A stretch of 64,000 bases of DNA from Ignavibacterium sp. GTDB taxonomy: Bacteria; Bacteroidota; Ignavibacteria; Ignavibacteriales; Ignavibacteriaceae. Shown piece after piece: positions 29,371-38,256 of the stretch. The first letter of the stretch is position 1. Each line of letters starts with the position of its first letter. The notes under the pieces are model-generated. The model was not told the DNA's origin. It did not search any database and was given only the letters and a program-made list of their open reading frames with translations. Location of the stretch: contig JAVSMP010000001.1 of NCBI GenBank assembly GCA_032027145.1, positions 710,903-774,902 of the forward strand, given 5' to 3'. The position numbers and the translations under genes were made by a program.

Positions 29371-29748
29371 TTAATTATTATTGTTTGAATCTTCTTTATC
29401 TGATTTCTTAGTAAAGAAATCTTGTCTTTGGTGATAATACCCAACTGCAAAATTTGCTTGATCATTAAGCGAAAGATTGGATGGAAATGATTTAATTTCA
29501 TTTACGATTTCACCAATGAGCTTCTCGAAATTAGTTTTCCTTCCCTCGCTCAGTTTTTTTAGATGAGAGTTTTTTAAACTTAAAAGACGTGGGAATACAG
29601 TAACTGGACTTGCTGAGGCAGCACCATAAAATCTGTCTCTAATCGTTGCGTTTATTCCGGGGTTAGCTTCTTCCTGTATTTTTTCTAAAGCAGCAAATAG
29701 CCGACCGATGCGATATGCGGTATCCTTATTGTTAAGATCGAGTGACAT
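29371..29748 (-). CDS. cas11c: Internal start in cas8c giving the small subunit Cas11c
   Basis: In-frame ATG at 29748 (Met456 of Cas8c) with AAGGAG seven bases upstream, a stronger site than most genes here have. It would make a 125-residue, mainly helical protein beginning MSLDLNNKDTAYRIGRLFAALEKIQ (first 20 residues are diagnostic). Known type I-C systems make their Cas11 small subunit from exactly such an internal start in cas8c; it fills the belly of Cascade. Production here is inferred from position and the ribosome-binding site. Confidence 0.85.
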   Translation of the reverse strand: MSLDLNNKDTAYRIGRLFAALEKIQEEANPGINATIRDRFYGAASASPVTVFPRLLSLKNSHLKKLSEGRKTNFEKLIGEIVNEIKSFPSNLSLNDQANFAVGYYHQRQDFFTKKSDKEDSNNNN

Positions 29749-31113
29749 AGTAATCTCCTTTTTATTTTGTTTTTGAGTTCTATTTAATCGATTGAAATAT
29801 GCTTTTATAATTGCGGCACGAGCACGATTTACATTTTGCTCTGCTCTGATTCTTCTAATACATTGTTGAAGTAAGGATTGAGGGTAGGGGGTTCCATCAA
29901 TTATACTTTCTATAACTCTTCCGACAATGTTTGGAGGTACATTTTCCATTTTGTATTGTAGCGCTGTTGCCGAAAGGATTTGATATAAACTTAGATACCT
30001 GGCTTCTTTTGGTCCTCGGATAATTTCAAAGTCATCAAAATGTTTTTTTATGTTTAATCCAAAGTCTTCAACTGATGGCGCTTTCCAGAAACGGACAGAT
30101 ATTCTTGCAGCATTTGGTGATAGACCAAGGACAAAGAAATGATTGGTTTTTGCTTGTTGATAAGTCCCAGTAAAAATTGATTGAATAAATTTTTCAATTT
30201 TATCTACGCCTGCATCAGGATTATCCTTTTCTGTTTTTTGAACAGCGATGACCCAGGGAAAAATTTCTTCCGGATTCATATCTTCAGTCTTTTTCTCTGA
30301 CCAAAAAACTATGGTTGAATCGGCAATTGTAATCTTATTTTTTGAATCTTTTCCTAACAGAACATTGAGTGCCGTCGTATAAGCAAATGCACCACGCTTT
30401 CCTATCGGGGCATTAAAATTTTGAGTTTTACCATAAGAATTAAATGAAGAAAGATTGAATGAGATAAGAGCTCCACCTTGTGTATTCCCTCCCCGAACAC
30501 CTTTCACGGCTGGATGAAGTCGCTCAACCTCTGTATTCACTTCGCCGGTTAATAAACATACGCCATTACCTGTTTGAGAAGTTATTATTTTAAGTGCACC
30601 TCTTAAATCATCGCAGATACAACTATGAGCAGAACCATCAATCTTAAAAACAATAAAAGGGTTTTCTTCAATAATTTGATTCCATACCTGAGAATAATCA
30701 GAATTTTCAATCTGCAAAACCGGATTATTTTCAAGGAAAAACAATAAAGTCCTAACATTCAGAAAATTATTTATATCTATTTCATCTTTAATTCTTTTTT
30801 TAAAGAGACTAAATCTTTCATTTATATCACTTCGATTTCTTGGATTTGCCCCTAGAGCATACTCAATATTATCCCATAGCAAATTAGCATTTATTCCAAC
30901 TGTTCGCTTCACAGTTTGTGGAACTAAAAATTTTTTTGCTCTTTTCTTTTTCCCTTCACCTTCACGTGTATCTTCGATTGCTACAAATTTGCCTTCATTA
31001 TTTATTACTATTACATAAGGTATTTCTTTCCATTCCCAACCTTCTGGAGCAATATTGCTTTTGGCGTCTGATGCTTTCCTTTCATAATAATCATATAATG
31101 CTTTAAGTATCAT
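29371..31113 (-). CDS. cas8c: Cascade large subunit Cas8c (Csd1, type I-C)
   Basis: 580 residues. Large subunit thought to recognise the PAM and recruit Cas3. The start MILKALYDYYERK and the motif LLTGEVNTEVERLHPAVKGVRGGNTQGGALISFN (residues about 181-214) are diagnostic of Csd1. The ATG overlaps the cas5 stop by 4 bp and has GAGGAG upstream. The last 125 residues can be made separately as Cas11c from an internal start (separate entry). No frameshift or stop. Confidence 0.96.
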   Translation of the reverse strand: MILKALYDYYERKASDAKSNIAPEGWEWKEIPYVIVINNEGKFVAIEDTREGEGKKKRAKKFLVPQTVKRTVGINANLLWDNIEYALGANPRNRSDINERFSLFKKRIKDEIDINNFLNVRTLLFFLENNPVLQIENSDYSQVWNQIIEENPFIVFKIDGSAHSCICDDLRGALKIITSQTGNGVCLLTGEVNTEVERLHPAVKGVRGGNTQGGALISFNLSSFNSYGKTQNFNAPIGKRGAFAYTTALNVLLGKDSKNKITIADSTIVFWSEKKTEDMNPEEIFPWVIAVQKTEKDNPDAGVDKIEKFIQSIFTGTYQQAKTNHFFVLGLSPNAARISVRFWKAPSVEDFGLNIKKHFDDFEIIRGPKEARYLSLYQILSATALQYKMENVPPNIVGRVIESIIDGTPYPQSLLQQCIRRIRAEQNVNRARAAIIKAYFNRLNRTQKQNKKEITMSLDLNNKDTAYRIGRLFAALEKIQEEANPGINATIRDRFYGAASASPVTVFPRLLSLKNSHLKKLSEGRKTNFEKLIGEIVNEIKSFPSNLSLNDQANFAVGYYHQRQDFFTKKSDKEDSNNNN

Positions 31114-31868
31114 CTTCTTATCTCCTCGCTTGTTATAGATGGAATATTAACTACGCCATTTTCAATCTTAGCTTGGAAGAACATTGGCTTTGGGTCTTTC
31201 AAATCTGTAAAGTCCATATCATAAAGCATAAAACCAAGTTCACGTGTTTCATTAACTGTATTTGCTGGATTGGTTTCAAAATCTTTTATCAGTTTGAAGC
31301 TGCAGCTAAACTCACGTGTTCCGAGGTAAGGTTGGTTAAAACATTGTCCCTTTGTAGCTCTTCGTTCAAATATTGCGAGATATTTTCCGGGAGTTTCATC
31401 TTTTCTGTAAGCATCTTTTTTTTCTTCCCAATCTTTTATTTCCTGAAGCATAAATTCTCTTTCATCAGAGTCCCAGAGAAATTCTGGTACAGCTTTGTAG
31501 TTGATGTTTTTTCTTTCAGCAACAGGTACAAATTCTAAGACAGCATAAAAACGATATTTAACGTCTCGAAGAAAATATCCGGCTCGTTGCTGACGATTGT
31601 CTTCAACAATGATTCCGGTTTTGTTTGAGGCTACAACTCCAACTTCATTTCTTCTTACTGAAATCCAATTTATTGGATTTAGTATTTCAATCTTTGTTGG
31701 ATGCCAGCGGATAGCTGGTTTCCAAAAAATTGATTCAAATACGGCCCGAACTGATGATGGGGTGGGAACATCATAACTCACTCTTTCAACTTTCATTTCC
31801 GGACGTGTGAAGCAGGCGTAATCTCCCCAAACCTCAAGGCAGAATGGTTTGTGGTTAAGGTTGTTCAT
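31110..31868 (-). CDS. cas5: Cas5c crRNA-processing Cascade subunit
   Basis: 252 residues. In type I-C, which lacks Cas6, Cas5 cleaves the repeat and holds the crRNA 5' handle. The N-terminus FCLEVWGDYACFTRPEMKVERVSYDVPTPSSVRAVFESIFWKPAIRW is the Cas5d/c RAMP signature (about residues 9-54), including the conserved Y-D-V-P-T-P-S. AGGAG lies ten bases before the ATG. No cas6 gene occurs in the locus, which agrees with this role. It follows the 269-bp REP-rich gap after cas3 and overlaps cas8c by 4 bp. Confidence 0.96.
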   Translation of the reverse strand: MNNLNHKPFCLEVWGDYACFTRPEMKVERVSYDVPTPSSVRAVFESIFWKPAIRWHPTKIEILNPINWISVRRNEVGVVASNKTGIIVEDNRQQRAGYFLRDVKYRFYAVLEFVPVAERKNINYKAVPEFLWDSDEREFMLQEIKDWEEKKDAYRKDETPGKYLAIFERRATKGQCFNQPYLGTREFSCSFKLIKDFETNPANTVNETRELGFMLYDMDFTDLKDPKPMFFQAKIENGVVNIPSITSEEIRR

Positions 31869-32137
31869 AAATGTTATCTCCTGAAATTTATTAAATATGT
31901 CGTCCCCACGGGACTTAAATTCTCATTCATTAATTCGTTCTATGAACATATCGTCCCTAAAGGGACTCTTGTTATTTCTGACAATTTTTTCTATAAGTAT
32001 TTTATCCCTAAAGGGATTTATATGTAAAACCTCACCGCTTAAAGCGGAATCTTTTTTTGTCTCGATAGGGACAAAAAGATGACGGGGTCTCAGAGGGACG
32101 AAATATAATTCAATTAACATCAATCAAAATATATTTT
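31869..32137. repeat. REP-like palindrome cluster between cas3 and cas5
   Basis: Non-coding gap holding a series of short inverted repeats: GTCCCCACGGGAC (31902-31914), GTCCCTAAAGGGAC (31953-31966), ATCCCTAAAGGGAT (32004-32017), CCGCTTAAAGCGG (32035-32047) and GTCTCGATAGGGAC (32059-32072). They share the GTCCC-n-GGGAC form of the hairpins around the transposase at 27.4 kb. In the cas transcript they would fold into consecutive hairpins between cas3 and the Cascade genes. Confidence 0.85.
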
Positions 32138-32139
32138 TC
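32110..32139 (-). pseudogene. Remnant of a second RAYT transposase (last ten codons)
   Basis: The minus strand encodes EKYILIDVN and a stop; the intact transposase at 27443 ends EKYVLIDVK and a stop. DNA identity covers 28 bp with one mismatch (27447-27474 versus 32114-32141). The remnant abuts and slightly overlaps the cas3 stop codon, and REP-like hairpins continue beyond it. Confidence 0.8.
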
Positions 32140-34435
32140 ATACAACACTACTTCCAATTATCCAATCAGATTCATCACAAATCAGCCCTAATCCCGATAC
32201 ATACAAATTTGGATCACTCTGTACCCAATAACCGTTAATATTTTCTACATAGCCAGTATTATTAATTTTATCGAAGCAATAAATAGGAACGTTAACAACA
32301 TATCTCTGCAATTTTCTCATCAATTCTTTTGAAGCTCCTGCAAATTTTAATTGTTCAATAAGTCTCTGACTGTCTTTACCGGTTTTCGTGCTTTTGTATT
32401 GCACTATAATGCTAAACTGCTTTGTTGAATCAATCATATTAAACTTTTCTGCGAATAATCTGAACTGGAAATTGAAATCCGATACATCTCTGACTAAATG
32501 ACTATAAAAATCAACTTTATCAAATGAGTTAAGATTTGAGTATAGATATTTGAAATATTTTGAATAAAGACTAGGTGTAAATTCAGTATCAGAATTATTT
32601 CGAAGAATTGATTTACCAGCATCCTCACATTTTCTTAGAAATCCTTGCGGCGATGGTTTTGGTGGAACAAAAATAAACACCTTTCCACTCTGCAATTGAT
32701 TTTCTCTGTTACATCTGCCTGCTGCTTGTGCAATTGAATCAAGTCCTGTTAAAGCCCTATAGACAACCGGGAAATCTATATCAACACCTGCTTCAACTAG
32801 TTGTGTGCTGATAACTCTTATTGGTTCTTTATTCTTAAGCTTTGTTTTAATATCAGAAATAATCTCACTTCTTTCTTCACCGCACATCAACCCGGAAAGA
32901 TGAACAGTCCCTTTGGGCATTAACTTATGAAGCTGCCTGCAATCATTTCTTTGATTAACAATACATAAAACTTGATCATAGGTTTGAAGCTCTTCTGCGA
33001 TATCAATCCAGCCAGATGGATTATTAAACTCTTTTGGTAAAATATATTGAACACGTTTAAAGTCCTTTGCAAGCAAATCAGGATTTTCAATAATTTCTAT
33101 AACATTATCAAATCCCTCAATAGTGTTAGCGTCGCTTCCAATTTTTCCGTTAAGTGCAGGTTGTGTTGCAGACATTAGGACAACTGTTACACCAAAATGA
33201 TTAACCAATCCTTTGAGCACACTTATTATTGGCTTTAAAAATTCTGTGGGAATCATTTGCGCCTCGTCTAAAATAATAACGCTGTTTACTATGTTGTGAA
33301 TTTTTCTGCAAACAGAAGTCTTATTTCCAAACAACGATTCAAACAATTGAACATTAGTTGTTACGATTATTGGTGCATCCCAATTTTCGGTTGCAAGTCT
33401 GTTCTTGGTGTTCTCGCTTTCAAGATCAAGATTGCTATGATGCTCTACAACCTGATCATCGCCAAAAAGAAACTTACCTTCCTGTTTAAATTTTTCAATC
33501 TCTTCATCAATGTCAGTGCCGTATTTAAAAACTTTTGCTGTTTGTTCAATTATACTTGTGTATGGAATAGCAACAATGATTCTTTTCTTTTTGTGTATTA
33601 AAGCGTGCTCTAAAGCGAATGCCATTGATGAAAGTGTCTTTCCTCCACCAGTCGGCACCGTTAGTGAAAAGAAACCGGGAGAAAGATTAGCTTTTTCTCT
33701 GCATTGATTTAAAATTTCATTTCGTCTTTTATTTAGTGTTCCAACCGATTTCTTGGTCGTCATATAGTTATCAAATCGCTGCTTCAATTCTTCTATTGAT
33801 AAATACCCGCCTCTATCTTTTTCATCCATATAATTTTCTGTATCAAGAAAGTCAGCATCAACAAGACAAGAAAAAAGCATTCTAATCCAGAGATGAATTT
33901 GTTCATTAGAGTTTTTATCTGTTTTATTCTTGAAAACTGTTGGAATGGAAGATGGGATTGCTTTATTAAGAAACTGTTTTGCTTCTTCAATTATTTTTAT
34001 TTTCTCTAAATCATCAGTAATAAGCTTACCATCATCGAAAAGACGGTTTTCTAAATCTGCTATCCAGTCTTTTAATCCCGTATGATGACACCCAATAACA
34101 TAAGATAAAATTTTTGCCGCTTGAGAATAATTAAATTTTTCAAAAATATATGCAGCCCCTGCCTGGCTATGATTTGGTCTGCTGCCATAATTTTCTATAT
34201 GTGCGTCTTCATCATGATAACCGGTTTCTCTTCTAATATACTTTTGCCAATCAGGATGATATTTTCCGAGGTCGTGCAGATAACCAGCTAACTCAGCCCA
34301 ATCTTTATTTCCGAATTCAGAAGCGAATTCACCAGCTCTTTTTGCAGTATCATTAAGATGAGTAGATAAATAATGCGGCTCTGCCCAAATTCCTTCTGAA
34401 GATTTTTTTATGTGTGCGATAAATTCTTTTTTCAT
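32138..34435 (-). CDS. cas3: CRISPR-associated helicase-nuclease Cas3 (HD domain fused)
   Basis: 765 residues. HD nuclease domain at the N-terminus with His26, then His54-Asp55 in GYLHDLGKYHP and further histidines at 117-118; SF2 helicase with Walker A at 260-267 (VPTGGGKT), DEAQ box at 390-393 and SATQP motif III. It is recruited by target-bound Cascade to unwind and degrade invading DNA. It is the first gene of the cas operon, and the 380-bp gap upstream probably holds the promoter. All key motifs are intact. Its stop codon coincides with a transposase remnant, so the last residues could have been altered by that event. Confidence 0.97.
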   Translation of the reverse strand: MKKEFIAHIKKSSEGIWAEPHYLSTHLNDTAKRAGEFASEFGNKDWAELAGYLHDLGKYHPDWQKYIRRETGYHDEDAHIENYGSRPNHSQAGAAYIFEKFNYSQAAKILSYVIGCHHTGLKDWIADLENRLFDDGKLITDDLEKIKIIEEAKQFLNKAIPSSIPTVFKNKTDKNSNEQIHLWIRMLFSCLVDADFLDTENYMDEKDRGGYLSIEELKQRFDNYMTTKKSVGTLNKRRNEILNQCREKANLSPGFFSLTVPTGGGKTLSSMAFALEHALIHKKKRIIVAIPYTSIIEQTAKVFKYGTDIDEEIEKFKQEGKFLFGDDQVVEHHSNLDLESENTKNRLATENWDAPIIVTTNVQLFESLFGNKTSVCRKIHNIVNSVIILDEAQMIPTEFLKPIISVLKGLVNHFGVTVVLMSATQPALNGKIGSDANTIEGFDNVIEIIENPDLLAKDFKRVQYILPKEFNNPSGWIDIAEELQTYDQVLCIVNQRNDCRQLHKLMPKGTVHLSGLMCGEERSEIISDIKTKLKNKEPIRVISTQLVEAGVDIDFPVVYRALTGLDSIAQAAGRCNRENQLQSGKVFIFVPPKPSPQGFLRKCEDAGKSILRNNSDTEFTPSLYSKYFKYLYSNLNSFDKVDFYSHLVRDVSDFNFQFRLFAEKFNMIDSTKQFSIIVQYKSTKTGKDSQRLIEQLKFAGASKELMRKLQRYVVNVPIYCFDKINNTGYVENINGYWVQSDPNLYVSGLGLICDESDWIIGSSVV

Positions 34436-34515
34436 TTTATCTGCTAATTATTAGCCGTTGAACCAAATAATTAATCACAAACTTTAAACTGTGATTGCTG
34501 TATTAAATTAAAGAA

Positions 34516-34632
34516 CTATATTGTGTAAGCCAGCAGCGTGTATAATGTTGCCCACCAAATCAGCATCCCCCAAAAGGCAAATGAAAGAGGAAAGAAGGGA
34601 ATGATATCGCCATATATTGCTTTGATATTCAT
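34516..34632 (-). CDS. Candidate 38-residue membrane microprotein
   Basis: Open frame with ATG at 34632 and TAG at 34516-34518. It is strongly hydrophobic and tryptophan-rich (PFFPLSFAFWGMLIWWATLY at about residues 12-31), a plausible single membrane span. GGAAG lies only one base before the ATG, so the ribosome-binding site is poor. It is in the 380-bp gap between cas3 and UbiA, which otherwise shows only AT-rich DNA expected to hold the divergent cas and ubiA promoters. No known family recognised. Confidence 0.35.
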   Translation of the reverse strand: MNIKAIYGDIIPFFPLSFAFWGMLIWWATLYTLLAYTI

Positions 34633-34814
34633 ACTTCCGTTGCAAACTTAACAAGTAAGAGAAACAGAGGCAACTATTTGCGCAGAGTTCATTTCATAAC
34701 TATTAAATGATCTTATCTCATAAATTCCTGTATTTGATTTTTAATGACAGATTTATCTGCAGTAATTTGTTTTTATGTTACTTTGGTTAACCAATTCATT
34801 AGTAATTTTATGGT

Positions 34815-35663
34815 GTGAAAAAATTAAAAGCTCTTTTCAGACTCATAAGATTTGAACTTCCGCTTGCTGCTGGAATTTGTGTTGTGCTTGGTCAGCTTTT
34901 TGCTCTTGGCAGATTTGCACCATTTTATTTAACACTATCAGCAGCTTTGTCTGTTTTTCTTATCTCCGCTTCAATACTCGTTTCAAATGATTACTTTGAT
35001 GTTGAAACTGATAGAATAAACGCACCTCACAGACCTATTCCTTCTAAAGCTGTTACTTCTAACGAGGCGATGTTGCTTGCAGTCTTTTTATTATTAGCCG
35101 GACTAATATTAAGCTTTACAATTAGTGTTGAAGCTTTATTATTTTCAATCGGTTTAACAGTAATTGGTTTATTATACAACAGGAAATTCAAACGGAATGG
35201 TTTAGCCGGAAATCTTATGGTTAGTTTTTCCGTTGGTATGACTTTTATTTTCGGAGGTCTGTCTGTTGGATTACCACTCAATAAGATTGTTTTGTTCTTT
35301 GCACTTATTGCGGCACTCGTTGATCTTGGTGAAGAAATTGCTGCTGATTCAATGGATGTTAAAGGTGATCTGCTGATTGACTCAAACTCAATCGCAATTA
35401 AATACGGTAAAGAAAAAGCATTAAGATTAAGTGTGTTTATATTTGTATTTGTAATACTATTAAGTTTTATACCTTTTTTATTGAAGTGGTTTAAGCTGAT
35501 ATACCTAATACCAATCGCTGTAATGGATATCTTTATCGGTATTTCAACATATAAACTTATCAAATCAAAAAATGAAGAGGGTCGTAAATATATCCGTTTA
35601 CTTTATCTTGGAGCGACCTTTGGTTTGTTTATATTTTTATTTATGAGATTGATTGGATTATAG
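34815..35663 (+). CDS. UbiA-family prenyltransferase (DGGGP-synthase-like)
   Basis: 282 residues, GTG start, about eight membrane segments. First Asp-rich motif Asn58-Asp59-x2-Asp62-x3-Asp66 in SNDYFDVETDRINAPHRP, and a second acidic motif in DLGEEIAADSMDVKGD (about residues 173-188). These bind prenyl diphosphate through Mg. The sequence style (LIRFELPLAAGICVVLGQ, RPIPSKAVTSNEA) is that of geranylgeranylglycerol-phosphate geranylgeranyltransferase relatives found in this phylum and in archaea; the true acceptor is unknown. An MFS gene follows. Confidence 0.87.
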   Translation: MKKLKALFRLIRFELPLAAGICVVLGQLFALGRFAPFYLTLSAALSVFLISASILVSNDYFDVETDRINAPHRPIPSKAVTSNEAMLLAVFLLLAGLILSFTISVEALLFSIGLTVIGLLYNRKFKRNGLAGNLMVSFSVGMTFIFGGLSVGLPLNKIVLFFALIAALVDLGEEIAADSMDVKGDLLIDSNSIAIKYGKEKALRLSVFIFVFVILLSFIPFLLKWFKLIYLIPIAVMDIFIGISTYKLIKSKNEEGRKYIRLLYLGATFGLFIFLFMRLIGL

Positions 35664-35717
35664 TTAACTGTTCTTTTCTTAAATATTTCTTTCAAAATAA
35701 TTTTAAATTTCTTTTTT

Positions 35718-36917
35718 ATGAATCCCTGGAAAGGATTAAAGGATTTACCGCATGATATGTGGGCGTTGTTTTTTACTTCGCTCATAAATCGCTCCGGCAC
35801 AATGGTAATTCCTTTTCTTGCTCTTTATCTTACAAAAAAAATCGGTGTAACACCAACAGAAGCAGGTACGGCACTGCTTGTTTACGGGGCTGCCGCATTT
35901 ATTGCAGCACCATTAACAGGAAAACTTTCCGATAAAATCGGCTCAATTAAAATTATGCAGTTTTCTTTATATGGCACGGGCTTGATTTTTTTTGCTTACT
36001 CTTTTATAACAGATTATTACTGGATACTTGCAGCAACATTTGTGCTTGCCGCAGTTAATGAAGCATTTCGTCCGGCAAATCTTTCTTTAATCGCTGAGAT
36101 TGTAACTCCGCCGCAGCGCAGAATGGCTTTTGCATTAAATCGTTTAGCTATAAACGCCGGAATGAGTATTGGCCCGGTTATCGGCGGTTTCTTAACTCTT
36201 ATTGATTATCATTATTTATTTTATGCAAATGCTTTTGCTTCAATTGCAGCAGGTATTTACTTTAATTCTGTCAGATGGTCTTCGCTGTCATCTGAGGAAG
36301 AAGAGACTGTTAAAGAAAAATCCATAATAAAGTTTGGGATATTGAACGATAAGCATTATCTGTTTTTTTTATTTGCTGTCATCCCGGCAAATCTTGTTTT
36401 CTTTCAGCATCTTGGCGCTTTTCCGCTATACATAGTTAATGATCTTAAGTATTCCACAGCAGCATTTGGATTGTTCGGTTCAATAAACACTGTTTTAATA
36501 ATCATCGCAGAAGTTCCGCTTAATAATATGATGAGCAATACTCCATACAGAATATCTTTAATGATTGGAGCTTCTCTTGCAGGCTTGGGTTTTGGCGGAT
36601 TTGCAATTGCAGGCTCTACATTACCGCTTATAATTGCCATAATAGTTTTTACATTTGGAGAAATGATTTTCTTTCCAACAACTGCAGCATATACTTCAGA
36701 AATTGCACCGCCGGAAAGACGCGGCGAGTATATGGGATATTATCAAATGACTTTTAGTTTTGCTTTTTCTGCTGGTCCCTGGTTAGGAACAGTTGTCTAT
36801 GAAAACTTTGGCTCTTCATTTCTGTGGAACTCTGCATTATTTTTCGGTATGATTACAGCAGTATTAATGTTTTTTATTAAAGAAAAGATTCCTTCAAATG
36901 GAAACAGACCTGAGTAA
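35718..36917 (+). CDS. MFS transporter
   Basis: 399 residues, about twelve predicted membrane spans. The MFS loop 2-3 motif appears as GKLSDKIGS (about residues 75-83), and the second-half equivalent includes APPERRGEYMGYYQM (about 334-348). It resembles drug/proton antiporters of the DHA1 type. The GNAT gene begins inside its last 20 bases, so they are co-translated. Substrate cannot be read from sequence. Confidence 0.87.
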   Translation: MNPWKGLKDLPHDMWALFFTSLINRSGTMVIPFLALYLTKKIGVTPTEAGTALLVYGAAAFIAAPLTGKLSDKIGSIKIMQFSLYGTGLIFFAYSFITDYYWILAATFVLAAVNEAFRPANLSLIAEIVTPPQRRMAFALNRLAINAGMSIGPVIGGFLTLIDYHYLFYANAFASIAAGIYFNSVRWSSLSSEEEETVKEKSIIKFGILNDKHYLFFLFAVIPANLVFFQHLGAFPLYIVNDLKYSTAAFGLFGSINTVLIIIAEVPLNNMMSNTPYRISLMIGASLAGLGFGGFAIAGSTLPLIIAIIVFTFGEMIFFPTTAAYTSEIAPPERRGEYMGYYQMTFSFAFSAGPWLGTVVYENFGSSFLWNSALFFGMITAVLMFFIKEKIPSNGNRPE

Positions 36918-37611
36918 TATTATCAATCATCTTAAACGGGATCTTATTACAAATATCAGTACAATCGGTTTTATCGAAAGCAATCCGATTACAGAGATTA
37001 TAGAATTAGACAACTCATTTCTGATTAAAGGCTCAAGCGATGTTGAATGGGTTTATATTGTGTGCAATAACGAAGCCGGGCTTAAAGCTTTGTTAGAGAG
37101 AGCCGGTAACAGCATTTACTTTGCATCTGTAGAAAATTGGATGATACCTTTTATTACCGAAAAAAGAAAACCTGAGTGGATACTTACTACAATGCGTTAC
37201 TTTCTGCCTGATGATGTGGATGTTCCTGCAAATAAAAAAGATGTAATACCTTTAACAACAGATCATATCGGTTTTATAATTTCTCAGTCGAATTACAGAC
37301 AGTTTTTAACCCCAGCATATATTGAAGAAAGAATAACAAAATCTATCAGTGCTGCAATAATGAAAAAAGATAAACTTGTTGCCTGGGGTTTAACTCATGA
37401 TGATGGTGCTCTTGGCTCGCTGCATGTTCTTGATGATTATAGAAAAAAAGGTTATGGAAGAGAAATACTTCTTTCGCTAATTCATCAAAACAGAAAGCTC
37501 GGTAAAATTTCTTTTGCACAGATTGAGGAAAAAAACCAAAAGGCAATTAATCTTGTTGAGCAGTTAGGGTTCGTTAAAGACAGATTGGTAAGCTGGATTA
37601 AATTGATTTGA
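36898..37611 (+). CDS. GNAT-family N-acetyltransferase
   Basis: 237 residues. The C-terminal half carries the acetyl-CoA-binding GNAT motif A: LGSLHVLDDYRKKGYGREILLSLIHQN (about residues 170-196, with the R/Q-x-x-G-x-G/A form as RKKGYGR), then IEEKNQKAINLVEQLGFVKDR. The N-terminal half is a less conserved acceptor-binding part. It starts inside the MFS gene (20-bp overlap). Acceptor unknown. Confidence 0.83.
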   Translation: METDLSNIINHLKRDLITNISTIGFIESNPITEIIELDNSFLIKGSSDVEWVYIVCNNEAGLKALLERAGNSIYFASVENWMIPFITEKRKPEWILTTMRYFLPDDVDVPANKKDVIPLTTDHIGFIISQSNYRQFLTPAYIEERITKSISAAIMKKDKLVAWGLTHDDGALGSLHVLDDYRKKGYGREILLSLIHQNRKLGKISFAQIEEKNQKAINLVEQLGFVKDRLVSWIKLI

Positions 37612-37709
37612 AAAAGATTTTAATGCGGAGACTTTAAAACACAAAAGTGTTATAAAGCTTTAATAATTATTCTTTAATTTTGAAACATAATTAATTATTG
37701 GTTTATAAA

Positions 37710-38159
37710 ATGGATTTAGTTGATTTACTCAAAACACAAAGTTCAGAAATTCTGGAAAACGCTCATCAGTCGTTAAACTGTGCTTATTTAAAATCTTACA
37801 GTAAATCTTCACAAAGTGAAAACAGAGCAAGGCTGTTAAACCTTCTTACATTAACACAGCAATGTGTAAGCGAAAGGAATTTGCTGCCAATGAAAGAGTA
37901 TTCGTCACAGATTGCAAGAGAAAGATTTAATGCTGGATTCGGCTTGCACGAAGTACATACGGCTTTTAATGTTTTAGAAGTAGAGATATGGAATCGTGTT
38001 ACAAAAAACATTGCGCCGGAAAATCTTGGTAAAGCTTTGGGATTGGTTAGCACTGTTCTTGGTGCGGGGAAAGAGGAGCTTGCATTAACGTATGTTTCAC
38101 TTGCAAGCAAATCCAAAACACCAACACTAAATCTTACCGAACTGTTTGGCAGGAATTAG
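37710..38159 (+). CDS. RsbRD-N-terminal-like helical protein
   Basis: About 149 residues, all-helical in appearance. The segment ERFNAGFGLHEVHTAFNVLEVEIWNRV (about 67-93) resembles the RsbRD N-terminal regulatory domain found in stressosome-type co-antagonists, but no STAS domain follows, so it is a stand-alone sensor-like domain at best. The ATG at 37710 was preferred to the TTG four codons earlier. It sits alone between the GNAT gene and the minus-strand lipoprotein. Family assignment is tentative. Confidence 0.6.
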   Translation: MDLVDLLKTQSSEILENAHQSLNCAYLKSYSKSSQSENRARLLNLLTLTQQCVSERNLLPMKEYSSQIARERFNAGFGLHEVHTAFNVLEVEIWNRVTKNIAPENLGKALGLVSTVLGAGKEELALTYVSLASKSKTPTLNLTELFGRN

Positions 38160-38256
38160 AATAGCTAAATTTTAAGTCATTATCATTAAAGCAGTAATTT
38201 ATTGGTTGCGCTTTAGATTCCAGTTTTCAGTGGGTGGTATTTGAGAAAAATAAAAA

